From Pseudomonas sp. Marseille-Q3773 (GTDB lineage: Bacteria > Pseudomonadota > Gammaproteobacteria > Pseudomonadales > Pseudomonadaceae), in contig NZ_OU745390.1 of the NCBI RefSeq assembly GCF_916618955.1, positions 992,001 to 1,056,000 of the forward strand: 64,000 bases of DNA. Reading direction: 5' to 3'. The translations under genes and the position numbers were made by a program. Below the pieces are notes generated by a model. The model was given only the letters and a program-made list of their open reading frames with translations. It ran no database searches and was not told where the DNA came from. Shown one piece after another: positions 26,661 through 35,131 of this stretch; position 1 is the stretch's first letter; each line of letters opens with the position of its first letter.

Positions 26661-26845
26661 GCTTCGTATCTCCTGATGCTGTAAAAAATCCGGCCGTCGA
26701 TTTTCTTCCAGACCCCCTCGGGGATCACTCCGCGGCTTCGCTTGCCTTCCAGGGCCCGCTTGGTCGTACCGACCAGCTCGGCCATTCTCTCCTCCGGGAC
26801 CTTGTCGGATACATAGGCCACCGGCTGGTGTTCTTCGTCTTGCAT
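26501..26845 (-). CDS. Excisionase-like DNA-binding protein
   Basis: 114 residues from the ATG at 26,845, with GGAG seven bases upstream. It has a MerR/Xis-like winged-helix region (PEERMAELVGTTKRALEGKR, then GVWKKIDGRIFYSIRRYEAWLE). The last third, about 53 codons, overlaps the integrase gene. Such overlap would couple the production of the two proteins. It likely directs excision of the prophage. Confidence 0.78.
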   Translation of the reverse strand: MQDEEHQPVAYVSDKVPEERMAELVGTTKRALEGKRSRGVIPEGVWKKIDGRIFYSIRRYEAWLEGSWGYPLESNSSANQSGSVLLGTVSVGPKLSRTPRPPRGSKRQPIYALK

Positions 26846-26882
26846 GATGGTCTCCACGCCGCCGGTGGCGGCAGGTTGGTGG

Positions 26883-27359
26883 TCAGGTTCGGTGTGGCTG
26901 CAGCAGATCCCCAGCGACGATCAGGGCGCGGCCTGCTTCGGTCGCAGGTACCGATCCACCGGTCAGGGCCTTGCTCAGGCAGTCAGTAACCTGCTGCAAG
27001 GCCTCGATCAGCGTTGCCTGGTACAGCCCCTCGCCTCGGCCTAAATCCCAGAATTCCTGAAGCCAGTGGCCAGATGGCGGCGGGTTGCTGTTCTGCTTCC
27101 CATATGCCAACGCTCCGATAGCGGCATCACAGACAAGCCGCTTGTAGATGTTCTCGCCATCCAGACCCAGGCCACCGCGCCGACGCAGAGTGTTGACGAC
27201 CTCGTCGACGTTCAGGCCGCTGTCCTTGAGCACGATGTCGAGTTCGGGCTTGCCCGGGGTATAGATGACCAGGGCCAGCTTGGCGCCTGGCCAGAGGTCC
27301 GCCGCGATGCGCTCCAGGCAGTCATTGGCGGTTTGATGAAATTGCTGAGTGGCGGACAT
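26883..27359 (-). CDS. Hypothetical prophage protein
   Basis: 158 residues from the ATG at 27,359 (MSATQQFHQTANDCLERIAA). It is soluble, with VIYTPGKPELDIVLKDSG and a C-terminal helical part. I recognise no family. It is part of the leftward early operon. Confidence 0.65.
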   Translation of the reverse strand: MSATQQFHQTANDCLERIAADLWPGAKLALVIYTPGKPELDIVLKDSGLNVDEVVNTLRRRGGLGLDGENIYKRLVCDAAIGALAYGKQNSNPPPSGHWLQEFWDLGRGEGLYQATLIEALQQVTDCLSKALTGGSVPATEAGRALIVAGDLLQPHRT

Positions 27360-27410
27360 AGGGAATCCTCGCCCGCGCATGTCGGCGGGCTTGAGTAGTA
27401 GGGGGAGGGG

Positions 27411-27608
27411 TTAGGCGAGTTCAGCCGCGAATGCGTCGACTAAGGCCTGGCTGGTGAAGTTGATCGGGAGGGCGTCTGTGCTCCTGCCGTCACTGATCAG
27501 CACCCAGCCGTTCTTGTAGAGGGTGCAGGTGTTGCGGCCAAGCTGAACCCTGGCGATCGGCAAACCGCCGAAGGGCAGCCACCGGTTGATTCGATAGATC
27601 AGCTTCAT
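27411..27608 (-). CDS. Small hypothetical prophage protein
   Basis: 65 residues (MKLIYRINRWLPFGGLPIAR). It appears to be a small beta-rich protein. The start overlaps the stop of the 16-residue frame at 27,605-27,655 (ATGA). Confidence 0.6.
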   Translation of the reverse strand: MKLIYRINRWLPFGGLPIARVQLGRNTCTLYKNGWVLISDGRSTDALPINFTSQALVDAFAAELA

Positions 27609-27655
27609 CGCGGTGCCTTCCAGATCAGGTAGGCCATGTAGGCGAGGGCGATCAT
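27605..27655 (-). CDS. Sixteen-residue membrane-like micropeptide
   Basis: MIALAYMAYLIWKAPR. It is too short for usual gene calling, but its ATG overlaps the stop of the 105-residue gene upstream and its own stop overlaps the ATG of the 65-residue gene downstream, both as ATGA. That double coupling suggests it is translated. It is hydrophobic with a basic C-terminus. The alternative is a chance relay frame that only reinitiates ribosomes. Confidence 0.5.
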   Translation of the reverse strand: MIALAYMAYLIWKAPR

Positions 27656-27969
27656 GGCTGCACCTCCTTGCGTGCTGCGATCACGGCGTCGGTGCGCCGA
27701 TCCAGGTCGTGACCGTTAATCACGATGTTGTCGGGCGTCAGACCGGCGAATAGGCCGCCGTTATGGATTGTGTCGACGTCTGCTTGGCGGAGGACGCGGT
27801 ACCGCTCGGCGTCATTGCGCAGCGCCTCGTTCTCGGCGGCGAGCTTGCCCAGCAGGCCGTAGCACTCGGCCAACAGGTTGTTTGCCGTTTCGATCGCCGG
27901 TCCTTTGCCTGGCACACCGCGCTGGCACCCTTTCATCAGCGTCTCGACGCTGTTTTTGTCAGTCGGCAT
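27652..27969 (-). CDS. Hypothetical prophage protein with ALRNDAERYRVLR motif
   Basis: 105 residues. A helical middle (LLGKLAAENEALRNDAERYR) is followed by a short alpha-beta end. The same motif, ALRADAERYRWLR, is in the protein at 28,808-29,275, so the two share a small domain common in phage left arms. Function unknown. Confidence 0.65.
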   Translation of the reverse strand: MPTDKNSVETLMKGCQRGVPGKGPAIETANNLLAECYGLLGKLAAENEALRNDAERYRVLRQADVDTIHNGGLFAGLTPDNIVINGHDLDRRTDAVIAARKEVQP

Positions 27970-28360
27970 GGATCAGCTCCTTCGGCACCTGGACGGTATC
28001 GCCGAGCTTGTAGTTGACGAGGCCGCGGCAGAACGCAATCAGGGCCGTGGGGCCGTAGCACCAGACTCCTGCGCCGGCCGGGCCGCCTGCGTAGTGCAGG
28101 TCATCTGGAAGCCCGGGAATGTGCTGTGCGGTGCCGCTGTGCTTGTCTATCAGCAGGCCACCCTGTCCCCAGTTGATGGATGGACGCCAACCGAAGCCAT
28201 CCGCAGCGCCGCGGATGCTGATGCTGCAGGGCACCCCATCGGGGTGCCACACGGTTGTCCGGCTCTCAGGATCTATACCGAACCCCTCAGCCATTGCCAC
28301 GGCCCAGTCCAACGGCGCGCCGACCAGGTTGGATACCCTCACTTCGATCAGGTCGGTCAT
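27959..28360 (-). CDS. NinX-like DUF2591 protein
   Basis: 133 residues from the ATG at 28,360 (MTDLIEVRVSNLVGAPLDWA). The DUF2591 pattern is clear: WAVAMAEGFG, then INWGQGGLLID, ending GPTALIAFCRGLVNYKLGD. NinX is a lambdoid nin-region protein of unknown role. The start is supported by an ATGA overlap with the gene upstream. Confidence 0.83.
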   Translation of the reverse strand: MTDLIEVRVSNLVGAPLDWAVAMAEGFGIDPESRTTVWHPDGVPCSISIRGAADGFGWRPSINWGQGGLLIDKHSGTAQHIPGLPDDLHYAGGPAGAGVWCYGPTALIAFCRGLVNYKLGDTVQVPKELIHAD

Positions 28361-28551
28361 GGTCGCCGCTCCATTTGGCGCTGGCGATATGTCGATGGCC
28401 GCTCGATACCCCACCAACCAGAACTGCGCGATAGGGAGAAATACCATCGGCCTTCAGCGTCTGTCTTGTACCAGCCGGCCATGAACTTGGGAGTGCTAGG
28501 TGCCCATGCCTCTGCGTCGCGGGGTGCGACGTTCCAATTCGTGCTGCTCAC
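28357..28551 (-). CDS. Small hypothetical prophage protein
   Basis: 64 residues, rich in Trp, Ser and Arg (AGWYKTDAEGRWYFSLSRSS). Both ends overlap neighbours as ATGA, which supports translation. No family recognised. Confidence 0.6.
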   Translation of the reverse strand: MSSTNWNVAPRDAEAWAPSTPKFMAGWYKTDAEGRWYFSLSRSSGWWGIERPSTYRQRQMERRP

Positions 28552-28811
28552 AGCTCATACCTCTGATAAATCCAGCGCCCAGGCGCCAGAGCGGGTGTAG
28601 GTTCGGGTTGGGTTTCGTGCGGGGAGAGCTGGCGCTCGTTGCCGGCCTGCAGCTGGCTGTCGGGGATGCAGCTAATGCCGACCCCATTCAGCAGGTAGCA
28701 GGTGACGCCGCGCTGGCTGTCGTGCTGTACGTCGATGACGTTCTCTTGGGGCTGAGGTGCTGCGCTGGCGCCGGTGGCCAGCAGCAGGAGGCAGAGGGCT
28801 AGGCGGGTCAT
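28548..28811 (-). CDS. Small exported prophage protein
   Basis: 87 residues with a signal peptide (MTRLALCLLLLATGASA) and two cysteines in the mature part (VTCYLLNGVGISCIPDS) that may form a disulphide. It is coupled on both sides by ATGA overlaps. It could be a periplasmic lysogenic-conversion or exclusion factor; this is speculation. Confidence 0.65.
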   Translation of the reverse strand: MTRLALCLLLLATGASAAPQPQENVIDVQHDSQRGVTCYLLNGVGISCIPDSQLQAGNERQLSPHETQPEPTPALAPGRWIYQRYEL

Positions 28812-29275
28812 GGCTTGGTCGCCTCGATGCCCAGGTCGATCGCACGGTCTAGCGCGTCGTTGGCAAGAATGTCCTCATGCTCGGCGTAGCCGCAGATGAT
28901 TGGCGGCATGTTGTATTCGCTGCCGAGATCTTCCTGGCCGTCCGGGTCGCGCAGCCAGCGGTACCGCTCTGCGTCAGCCCGGAGAGCGCGGACTTCTGCA
29001 ATCAGGGCCAACATGACGGCAGGCCGCGCGGCGCGGTAGTACGCCTCAGCGTGAACGTGTGGATCGCCGACCCCGTAGAACTGAACGCCCAGGGCCTGGC
29101 CATCGTAGTTCAGGTAGTCGGCAGTCAGTTCGACGGAACCTTCACCGCCGCAGCATGGGCATTCGATCCAGCCCTCTTCGGTGTCGGCGACTTGGGCGCT
29201 GTCGAAGTCTTGCGGAGTGGCAGCCTTGGCCGCCGCTTCTATCGTGTCGAGGTCCAACTCAATTTTTTCGGGCAC
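28808..29275 (-). CDS. Prophage protein with a zinc-ribbon-like CPCCGGEG motif
   Basis: 155 residues. CPCCGGEG at about residue 39 is a zinc-knuckle-like turn of Ea/EaD-type phage proteins, and ALRADAERYRWLR recurs from the gene at 27,652. It is the first gene of a run of five coupled leftward genes. Function unknown. Confidence 0.68.
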   Translation of the reverse strand: MPEKIELDLDTIEAAAKAATPQDFDSAQVADTEEGWIECPCCGGEGSVELTADYLNYDGQALGVQFYGVGDPHVHAEAYYRAARPAVMLALIAEVRALRADAERYRWLRDPDGQEDLGSEYNMPPIICGYAEHEDILANDALDRAIDLGIEATKP

Positions 29276-29399
29276 GGGGATTCCTTGGCCGCCATATCGC
29301 GGCAGTTGGCGAAAAAGTTTAAGTTCTGGTGACTTTAATCTGTGGCGGGGGGTCCACCGGTCACGAGGAATGCTTCGCTCCTCATCAGCGGTGGATCAC

Positions 29400-29612
29400 A
29401 TGAGCTCTATTAGCAAGGATCAACAGTTTCATGCGTACGAACTGCTTCGAAAGCTCGATACCTACACGGCTCAAACGATGAGTCAGGTTGTGTATGGTGT
29501 GACGTCCTCCTCCAACTGGCGATCGGATTGCGACCAGCACCGACGCATTTTTGAAGAATGGATGGCTTTTGCTGCAACGATGCACCTGCCTGAGCCGCCG
29601 GACGAAGACTGA
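29400..29612 (+). CDS. Small hypothetical prophage protein
   Basis: 70 residues from the ATG at 29,400 (MSSISKDQQFHAYELLRKLD), opposite in strand to most left-arm genes. The sequence is acidic at the end (PEPPDED). No family recognised. Confidence 0.55.
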   Translation: MSSISKDQQFHAYELLRKLDTYTAQTMSQVVYGVTSSSNWRSDCDQHRRIFEEWMAFAATMHLPEPPDED

Positions 29613-29726
29613 TCGCCGCTTGTCCGATTCAGTTTTCAGTATCTCCCGCTGCGGTTGATAACCGCTTCGTGTTCGCTATTGTGAAAGTTCACCTATCGCA
29701 TACAACTAAAGTCGTAGGAGATCGAC

Positions 29727-30026
29727 ATGAGGATTCGCGGTGAAGTTTTCTGGGGGTGGGCTGATCCAACGCTTCACCACCGTGCTCACGACGAAACCCT
29801 CAGCGATGGAACGCACATTGATGTTCAGGTGCGCCTGTCGCGAACGGGTAACACGCAGATGTTCATTGGGGTGTATGCCGCGAGTGGCATGGCCCTTCAC
29901 GAAGAGGCGTTCGATTCCCGTCCCGGTGAATCCATGACCAGGGCTTTGGCCTGGGGCGTAGGTCGCGCTCGCCGTATCGCCACGAATACCCAGCCGAAAC
30001 TCGACAAGGTTGCCTGCTCGGGGTAG
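29727..30026 (+). CDS. Hypothetical prophage protein
   Basis: 99 residues with TAGGAG upstream of the ATG. It is predicted mostly beta, with GRARRIATNTQPK near the end. Like the gene before it, it is transcribed rightward inside the leftward arm, suggesting a moron with its own promoter. Confidence 0.6.
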   Translation: MRIRGEVFWGWADPTLHHRAHDETLSDGTHIDVQVRLSRTGNTQMFIGVYAASGMALHEEAFDSRPGESMTRALAWGVGRARRIATNTQPKLDKVACSG

Positions 30027-30076
30027 AGAGAGGTTTTATAGTTGGGCGGAGTACAAATGTTCTCCTTTCGTTTCTG

Positions 30077-30865
30077 TTAACTCGACGCCGAGTCGACCTG
30101 TTCGAACAGTTTCCTGCACGCCTGTTTCTTGCAGCGCATCTCGACCGGCTTATCCTTCGCCAAGCCTTCATCACGAACGTCCAGCATGTGGCTGCATGCA
30201 GCGCATCCGTTGGGGAGGAGCGCGTGGTAGACGAGTGTGCTGATGCCGTCCCCAAGCATCCCGGCTCTTACGGCATGAGCTGCTGGCGCACTGACCTCTA
30301 CATGGCCACAGCTGCATTCTCCAGGCTTGTAGTCGTCGAGGGCTTTACAGTTGAGCTTGTGCCCGTTGACCGTCGGTGGCGCTGACGCGCGCTGGAACAT
30401 CGTGACGTTGTGTACTCGCGGTTTAGACTTTGGCAACCCGATATCGCCTGCACTGGTCATCGGCCCAACCGGAATCATGAGCAGCCCAGTCGCCGCCGCA
30501 TCCCTCTCTGCCTCTTCTTTGGTCCACCAGAAGGCAGTACCAACCATCCAGGCTATAGGCTCGGGGTGGGGCTCCGGGGCTGGCTGTCCGTAACTCAGCA
30601 CGCACAAGTGATCCGGCAGGCCGTAGTGCTTTTGCACATGAGTGATAGTCCGGCGTAGAACAGTGCCGGTGTAGTCGCGGGCATCGTCGATCTCGCGGAG
30701 CAGAACCGTGTCGCCGACGGCGAACTCACGATCTGAGCAATCCCTGATCTCGCCTGTCTTGAGGCCGCTTAGCAGGTCAGCCAGCGGGGTCTGTCGGATC
30801 TTCAGTTCGTGCTCACGCGGCACGCTGACCATCTCTGTGTTGCTGGATCGGTTTTCTGTGGGCAT
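30077..30865 (-). CDS. DUF3850 (ASCH-like) domain protein with a cysteine-rich C-terminus
   Basis: 262 residues. Residues about 17-95 match DUF3850, an ASCH-related fold thought to bind RNA: HELKIRQTPLADLLSGLKTG, REFAVGDTVLLREID, YTGTVLRRTITHV, LCVLSYG. The C-terminal third has several Cys-x-x-Cys pairs (NCKALDDYKPGECSCGH, CAACSHML, CKKQAC). It may be two phage modules joined. Function unknown. Confidence 0.75.
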   Translation of the reverse strand: MPTENRSSNTEMVSVPREHELKIRQTPLADLLSGLKTGEIRDCSDREFAVGDTVLLREIDDARDYTGTVLRRTITHVQKHYGLPDHLCVLSYGQPAPEPHPEPIAWMVGTAFWWTKEEAERDAAATGLLMIPVGPMTSAGDIGLPKSKPRVHNVTMFQRASAPPTVNGHKLNCKALDDYKPGECSCGHVEVSAPAAHAVRAGMLGDGISTLVYHALLPNGCAACSHMLDVRDEGLAKDKPVEMRCKKQACRKLFEQVDSASS

Positions 30866-30910
30866 GGGGATACCTCGCGGCTATGCTCACGGCTTCGGTG
30901 GAGGGAAGCC

Positions 30911-31174
30911 ATGGCGATATCAGTTGATTCAAAGGGACGGCCGATTGACCAGGTGTGTAGGTACTGCAAAGGCCTATTCACATCGAAGTCGTTGAAGAAG
31001 CACCTTGAGAAATGCATGGGGCCAGAAGGTAAGCGTGTGTGCGATCTGACCGGAGCGGCGCGCGCCCGGCGCCTCAAGATCCTCTTCGAAGGACCGCAGA
31101 AGAAGAAAAAACGCCGCAGCGTCTACACAGTCGGCGGTGGAGCGTTTGGGCTCGGCAGGAGCCGAAAGCACTAG
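30911..31174 (+). CDS. Small zinc-finger-like prophage protein
   Basis: 87 residues. CRYCKGLFTSKSLKKHLEKC resembles a C2HC finger. The C-terminus is very basic (GPQKKKKRRSVYT), suggesting nucleic-acid binding. The ATG at 30,911 follows GAGGGAAG. Confidence 0.6.
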   Translation: MAISVDSKGRPIDQVCRYCKGLFTSKSLKKHLEKCMGPEGKRVCDLTGAARARRLKILFEGPQKKKKRRSVYTVGGGAFGLGRSRKH

Positions 31175-32094
31175 GCCGCTTTAAGCAGGGCCTCGATAAC
31201 TCGCTGGCCGGCCAGCGGCGGTACCGCATTGCCGGCCATGTGCATGGTCAGCCGGTGGTTGTCCGGGCGCAGGGTATCGGCCGGGAAGGACATTGCGGCC
31301 AGGGCCTCGCTGGCGCTGAGCATCCGCATGCGGTCACCATCGACCAAGGCCCAGCGGTCGAGTGTGGTGATGGTGCCGATCGGCCGATTGATGTCGCGCC
31401 CGGTGGTGCCGGAGCCCTTGCCGTAGTAGGGCATGATGAACCGATCGCCGAAGCGCTGGCGGCCGTTGCGCACTCGGTCGAGTGTGGCCTGGGCTCGGCC
31501 TGGCTTCTCGATGGGCGACCAGCGCCCGGCGTCGAAGTCGAGGAAGCTGCTGGCCGGTACGTGCTCGCATTGCTGCAACTGCAGCTGAATCGGCGCTTTG
31601 CTCTTGGTGCAGATCAGGAACAGGCGGACTCGATGCTGCGGCACGCCCAGGTCGGCGCAATCGACGATGTGCGGCGCGACCTGGTAGCCCAGGCGCCGCA
31701 TCGCATCGACCCAGCTGGGGTAGAGCACCCAGTTCACGAACTCGGACACGTTCTCGACTACCCAAGCGTCTTGGTCCAGTACCTCAGCAGCTGACGGCAC
31801 GGCCCAGGCAGTCGAGCGCGATGCGTCATGCTCGGGGTTTCCGTTCTTCTTGCCGCGGGCCTTTGCGTGGCCCTGGCAGCATGGGGAGGCGATACCGATG
31901 TCGGTGCGCGGAACTGCTGCCCAGTTGGCCTGGTGCAGATCCTGGCAGACGTGGTCGGTTTCTTTGTGATTGGCCGCGTGCCACTTCACCGCCTCAGGCC
32001 AGTGGTTTGCCGCCCAGAGAACCTGGACGCCTGCGGCGCGCGCGCCGGTGCTCCATCCGCCGAGGCCGGCGAACAGGTCGATTGCTGTGGTCAT
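31171..32094 (-). CDS. C5-cytosine DNA methyltransferase
   Basis: 307 residues. Motif I is DLFAGLGGWSTGA, motif IV is SPCCQGHAKARG with the catalytic Cys in a PCCQ variant of PCQ, motif VI is ENV in AWVVENVSEF, and motif VIII is QHRVRLFLI. The C-terminal motif X region reads AGNAVPP. It methylates cytosine, probably to protect phage DNA from host restriction. No restriction endonuclease gene is beside it, so it looks like an orphan phage enzyme. Confidence 0.9.
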   Translation of the reverse strand: MTTAIDLFAGLGGWSTGARAAGVQVLWAANHWPEAVKWHAANHKETDHVCQDLHQANWAAVPRTDIGIASPCCQGHAKARGKKNGNPEHDASRSTAWAVPSAAEVLDQDAWVVENVSEFVNWVLYPSWVDAMRRLGYQVAPHIVDCADLGVPQHRVRLFLICTKSKAPIQLQLQQCEHVPASSFLDFDAGRWSPIEKPGRAQATLDRVRNGRQRFGDRFIMPYYGKGSGTTGRDINRPIGTITTLDRWALVDGDRMRMLSASEALAAMSFPADTLRPDNHRLTMHMAGNAVPPLAGQRVIEALLKAA

Positions 32095-32178
32095 GAGTTA
32101 TCCTTCAGCGCGAATCTGATTTTACGTGGGAATCCGATCGCTCCTATGCACCATTCCTTTGAGTAAGAGAGGCAAGTT

Positions 32179-32412
32179 ATGGGTTCGTCACTGGTTGGTC
32201 CGAAAACAGATAACCTGATCAAGGTGGGAAGTGGCGAGGGCGGACCCTGTAAGTTGTGTTGCAAGCGGTTTGATCTGATGGACTGGGAGGAAGTGGTCAT
32301 GCATTACATTCAAATTCATGGCCTCTCCCTTATTCACGTCGGTCAGGAAAGTACCAAGACATCGTCGGGGGAAATTTGGCAGCAAACAGTTGCTGTTTTA
32401 GCTGAGATTTGA
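32179..32412 (+). CDS. Small prophage protein with a possible zinc site
   Basis: 77 residues. CKLCCKRFDLMDWEEVVMHY followed by IQIHG could form a C2H2-like finger. A weak ribosome site (GAGAGGCAAG) precedes the ATG. It reads rightward among leftward genes. Confidence 0.5.
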   Translation: MGSSLVGPKTDNLIKVGSGEGGPCKLCCKRFDLMDWEEVVMHYIQIHGLSLIHVGQESTKTSSGEIWQQTVAVLAEI

Positions 32413-32472
32413 TGTGCCTTGGCAGTCATCCGGCAATGGTGAAATCCATGTCGAGTGCTCCCTATTACAATC

Positions 32473-33252
32473 TCACCCACCCGACAGCTGAAGCTGGGTT
32501 TCTCCGCCTGTTGCTAAGCCAGGATTCAGTTCGACTTTCTGGCCGGCCAGCATTCCTGCGATCTGGGCTGCCATGTCAAGATCCACCCGGCGAGCTTTGC
32601 GCGGCTTACCGATTTCTCGGCCCTCCAAGTACTGCTCAATCAGCGCCTTGTCCTGGCTTTCAACCCTCACTAGGTCGCGCCCGTTTGAGCGCTGCTCTAT
32701 GGCTTGATCCTCTTCGCCTCGGGGTACAAGCTCATGGACCTTGCCGTGCACAACTGAAACCCACGCGATTGCGAAGTGATCGCCAGCTGTCTCGGGGGAG
32801 TAGGCGCTGCGGCGCTTACCACTCCTGACCGACGCCACGTAGTCGCGGCGAGCCTGCGTCAGCTTGGTGAGCAAGGTCTCGTAGGCATACATCGCGATCT
32901 GCGGCGCAGGCATCACGCCTACGAACAGGGCCCGCTCAACCATTCGCCCGGACGACTCGCACCAGTGCTTATACGAGAGCGGTCGGCACCCGAACACCCT
33001 GGCCACGATGCCGCTTAGGTGCCGGTCCCAGGTTGGACGGCGGTTCGCCCTGGACTTCCCCGACTGGACTTCATCTACATCGCTCAGGCGCACATCCAGC
33101 TCGGTTAGGCGATACTCGCGCATTAGCGCTTGTGCCTGGCGCATTGCCGTGGCGGCTTCGTTTTCGTTCGAGCTTTTGGAAAGGGCCAGGCAGCGCTTGA
33201 TTTTGCGGATGACCCGCTCGAGCTTGCTCTCATCGTGCTGTTGTTCGGTCAT
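32473..33252 (-). CDS. DUF2786 domain prophage protein
   Basis: 259 residues from the ATG at 33,252 (MTEQQHDESKLERVIRKIKR). The N-terminal DUF2786 signature is RCLALSKSSNENEAATAMRQAQALM; the middle has GMVERALFVG-like and YAYETLL segments, seen in the paired domain of this family. The open frame further upstream is not coding. These proteins are common in phages and their role is unknown. Confidence 0.8.
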   Translation of the reverse strand: MTEQQHDESKLERVIRKIKRCLALSKSSNENEAATAMRQAQALMREYRLTELDVRLSDVDEVQSGKSRANRRPTWDRHLSGIVARVFGCRPLSYKHWCESSGRMVERALFVGVMPAPQIAMYAYETLLTKLTQARRDYVASVRSGKRRSAYSPETAGDHFAIAWVSVVHGKVHELVPRGEEDQAIEQRSNGRDLVRVESQDKALIEQYLEGREIGKPRKARRVDLDMAAQIAGMLAGQKVELNPGLATGGETQLQLSGG

Positions 33253-33412
33253 GTTGTGGTCCTTGCGTGCAGGCGCCGCCCTCGCCGGGGAGGCGTTATC
33301 GTTGATAGGGGAAGAGTCGAGAAAAATTCCGTGAAGCACGTCAGGCTGTAGGGTAGCGGCGAAGTGCCATACAATGGCGCTCGAGAAATCTGAGATAGCC
33401 CAAGGAAGTCCC

Positions 33413-33805
33413 ATGAAACGCAGAAAGGTCAGTACAGAGGAGGAGTTGGCGGCAGCCATAGCCGATGGCGCCGACTACATAGAAGTCGAGGGAGACTTGG
33501 CAAACAAGACCTTTCGAATCCGAGCCGCTGGGAACGTGGCTTGGGCCATAGCCCTAGGCTGCATCGCAACTGCAGTTGTGGTCGCTGTTGCAGCAACCAG
33601 AGTGAACGACGGTAAGGCTTCAACTGTTTCTGGATTCGCAGCGGTAGGACTCTCCGCTGCGCCGGCAATTGCTCTTGGGCCTGCTGCGGTAGCTGCAGCT
33701 ATAGGCATTGCTGTCAGTGCTGGAAGCGTATCAGTGCTAAATCGCTTGAGGGAGTACGATCAGCACAGCTTCGAGGATGGTGTTCTCATTCTACTTAAGA
33801 ATTGA
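33413..33805 (+). CDS. Small membrane protein
   Basis: 130 residues from the ATG at 33,413, preceded by AAGGAAG. Residues 1-45 are soluble (MKRRKVSTEEELAAAIADGA). A helix (AWAIALGCIATAVVVAVAAT) and a long Ala/Gly-rich hydrophobic region follow (GLSAAPAIALGPAAVAAAIG). A toxin or exclusion role is possible but unsupported. Confidence 0.6.
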   Translation: MKRRKVSTEEELAAAIADGADYIEVEGDLANKTFRIRAAGNVAWAIALGCIATAVVVAVAATRVNDGKASTVSGFAAVGLSAAPAIALGPAAVAAAIGIAVSAGSVSVLNRLREYDQHSFEDGVLILLKN

Positions 33806-33940
33806 GGGCCGTCTAAGTAGCATTGTCCGCCGATCATGGCTTTCTCCATGCATGCGCCGCCCTCCGTGGCCGTATGCGGCATGGTGGTAATTCAGGTGTA
33901 ATTGATGTTTGATGGCAGGCTTTAACCTGAGGTGTGATGT

Positions 33941-34552
33941 GTGAATCTGTCTGGACATCTGGAGCGAAGTGCTCCATTTGCGATAAAGCTCATGTGGGTA
34001 TGCCTAATCGCAGTTCCGTGCATTTGGCAGCTCTATGGGGCGCTGAAGCTTGCTGGGATGAGTGACAGTGTTTCGTCATCCTGGGCTCAGGCTTTTGGGC
34101 AAAACGCAGCGATTCTGGGAGCTTTTTACGTTGCCAGCTGGCAGTACCGAAAGCAGCAGTCTCATACACTGGAGCAACAGCAACAGCGCAGGTCCGCTAT
34201 GCACGCAGTAGTCCAGGTCGCTGTTGATCATGCCAAATGCATTGAGGAGTTCGCAGTCAAATCGCCTGACGACTTAACCCTGCGTGCGTATTGGGGTATC
34301 GGGCTGGAGGGCACCTACGAAGCTGCGTTGCAAGCCATGAAAGCGATCCCGGTGCACGAACTTGGATCTTCAGAGCGGGTGGTTCAGTTCATGGCTATAG
34401 TGGGGGCACTAGGTAATCTTCAAGCATTGATCGATCAGTACATCAGGAGCGGCGTACCTGAACAGCTCAATGCTACATATGATCAAGTCATCGCCCAGGC
34501 AAGAATTGTGGCTTATTCATGGGGGCGTTATTCGGCTTGTCAGGATGTATGA
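33941..34552 (+). CDS. Two-TM membrane protein, probable lysogenic-conversion gene
   Basis: 203 residues from a GTG at 33,941. Two hydrophobic segments lie in the first 70 residues (LMWVCLIAVPCIWQLYGALK, NAAILGAFYVASW), followed by a helical cytoplasmic domain beginning RKQQSHTLEQQQQR. It stands alone, rightward, among leftward genes, as morons do. No family recognised. Confidence 0.55.
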   Translation: MNLSGHLERSAPFAIKLMWVCLIAVPCIWQLYGALKLAGMSDSVSSSWAQAFGQNAAILGAFYVASWQYRKQQSHTLEQQQQRRSAMHAVVQVAVDHAKCIEEFAVKSPDDLTLRAYWGIGLEGTYEAALQAMKAIPVHELGSSERVVQFMAIVGALGNLQALIDQYIRSGVPEQLNATYDQVIAQARIVAYSWGRYSACQDV

Positions 34553-34886
34553 CCTCATCTCCAGGGAGCCGTTTTAATTCCGCCATGCTGGCCGCTTCGA
34601 ACTGACGCGCTAGTTTCGGCGAGATGTAAAAAGCTGGCGCGTCAGGTCGTTCGAGGCGACGCGCCCGCTCTTCAGGATCTTGGGCTATCCACGATAAGGC
34701 CAGATCCTGCCAGAGCTCCTGCACCTGGTCGTAACCGTGGCGCTCAATCTCCGCAGCCATTGCAGCCTTGATCCCTTCCGGCATGTTGAAGAACACCTTC
34801 TCGATGCCAAGCTTCGCGGCTTCCTTCTTCTGGCGGTCTCGGTAGTCCGCTGAGTGCTTCGCGGCACCGGTCTTCTGCACGGCCAT
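34488..34886 (-). CDS. Hypothetical prophage protein
   Basis: 132 residues (MAVQKTGAAKHSADYRDRQK). The N-terminus resembles small phage proteins annotated as possible DNA-binding (KLGIEKVFFNMPEGIKAAMA), with a ribbon-helix-helix-like start. Its C-terminal 22 codons overlap the end of the convergent membrane-protein gene. Confidence 0.6.
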   Translation of the reverse strand: MAVQKTGAAKHSADYRDRQKKEAAKLGIEKVFFNMPEGIKAAMAAEIERHGYDQVQELWQDLALSWIAQDPEERARRLERPDAPAFYISPKLARQFEAASMAELKRLPGDEVIHPDKPNNAPMNKPQFLPGR

Positions 34887-34967
34887 GGCCGATACCTCCC
34901 AAGCCGCTGGGCGGCAGATTGATGTGCTGGTGGCGCCGGCCGTGCCGGACGCGCGCGGTGATGCGTT

Positions 34968-35090
34968 TCAAGCGGAGAGCTCAATGTCTCGGTCATGCCA
35001 GCCGGCAAGCCACCAGCCGCAGTCCACTGTAATCCATCCGTATGGCTGGGCATCGCGTGACTTGCTGTTGTCGCGGCAGGCCCTCCCGAG
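34968..35090 (-). pseudogene. Remnant of a small phage gene lacking a start codon
   Basis: A 40-codon frame ends PYGWITVDCGWWLAGWHDRD and then IELSA. The Trp-rich pattern looks like a real protein end, but an in-frame TAA at 35,091 precedes it and no ATG, GTG or TTG follows before the conserved part. The surrounding 34,887-35,131 holds nothing else I can support. Confidence 0.35.
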
Positions 35091-35131
35091 TTAGTACGCG
35101 GTGGGGTGGACCATCTGCCGGCGTTTCATGG

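Noticed and set aside
34685..35053. 122-codon leftward frame in the left arm
   Set aside because: It is a frame-shifted shadow of the 132-residue gene; only a short Trp-rich remnant in another frame looked real.
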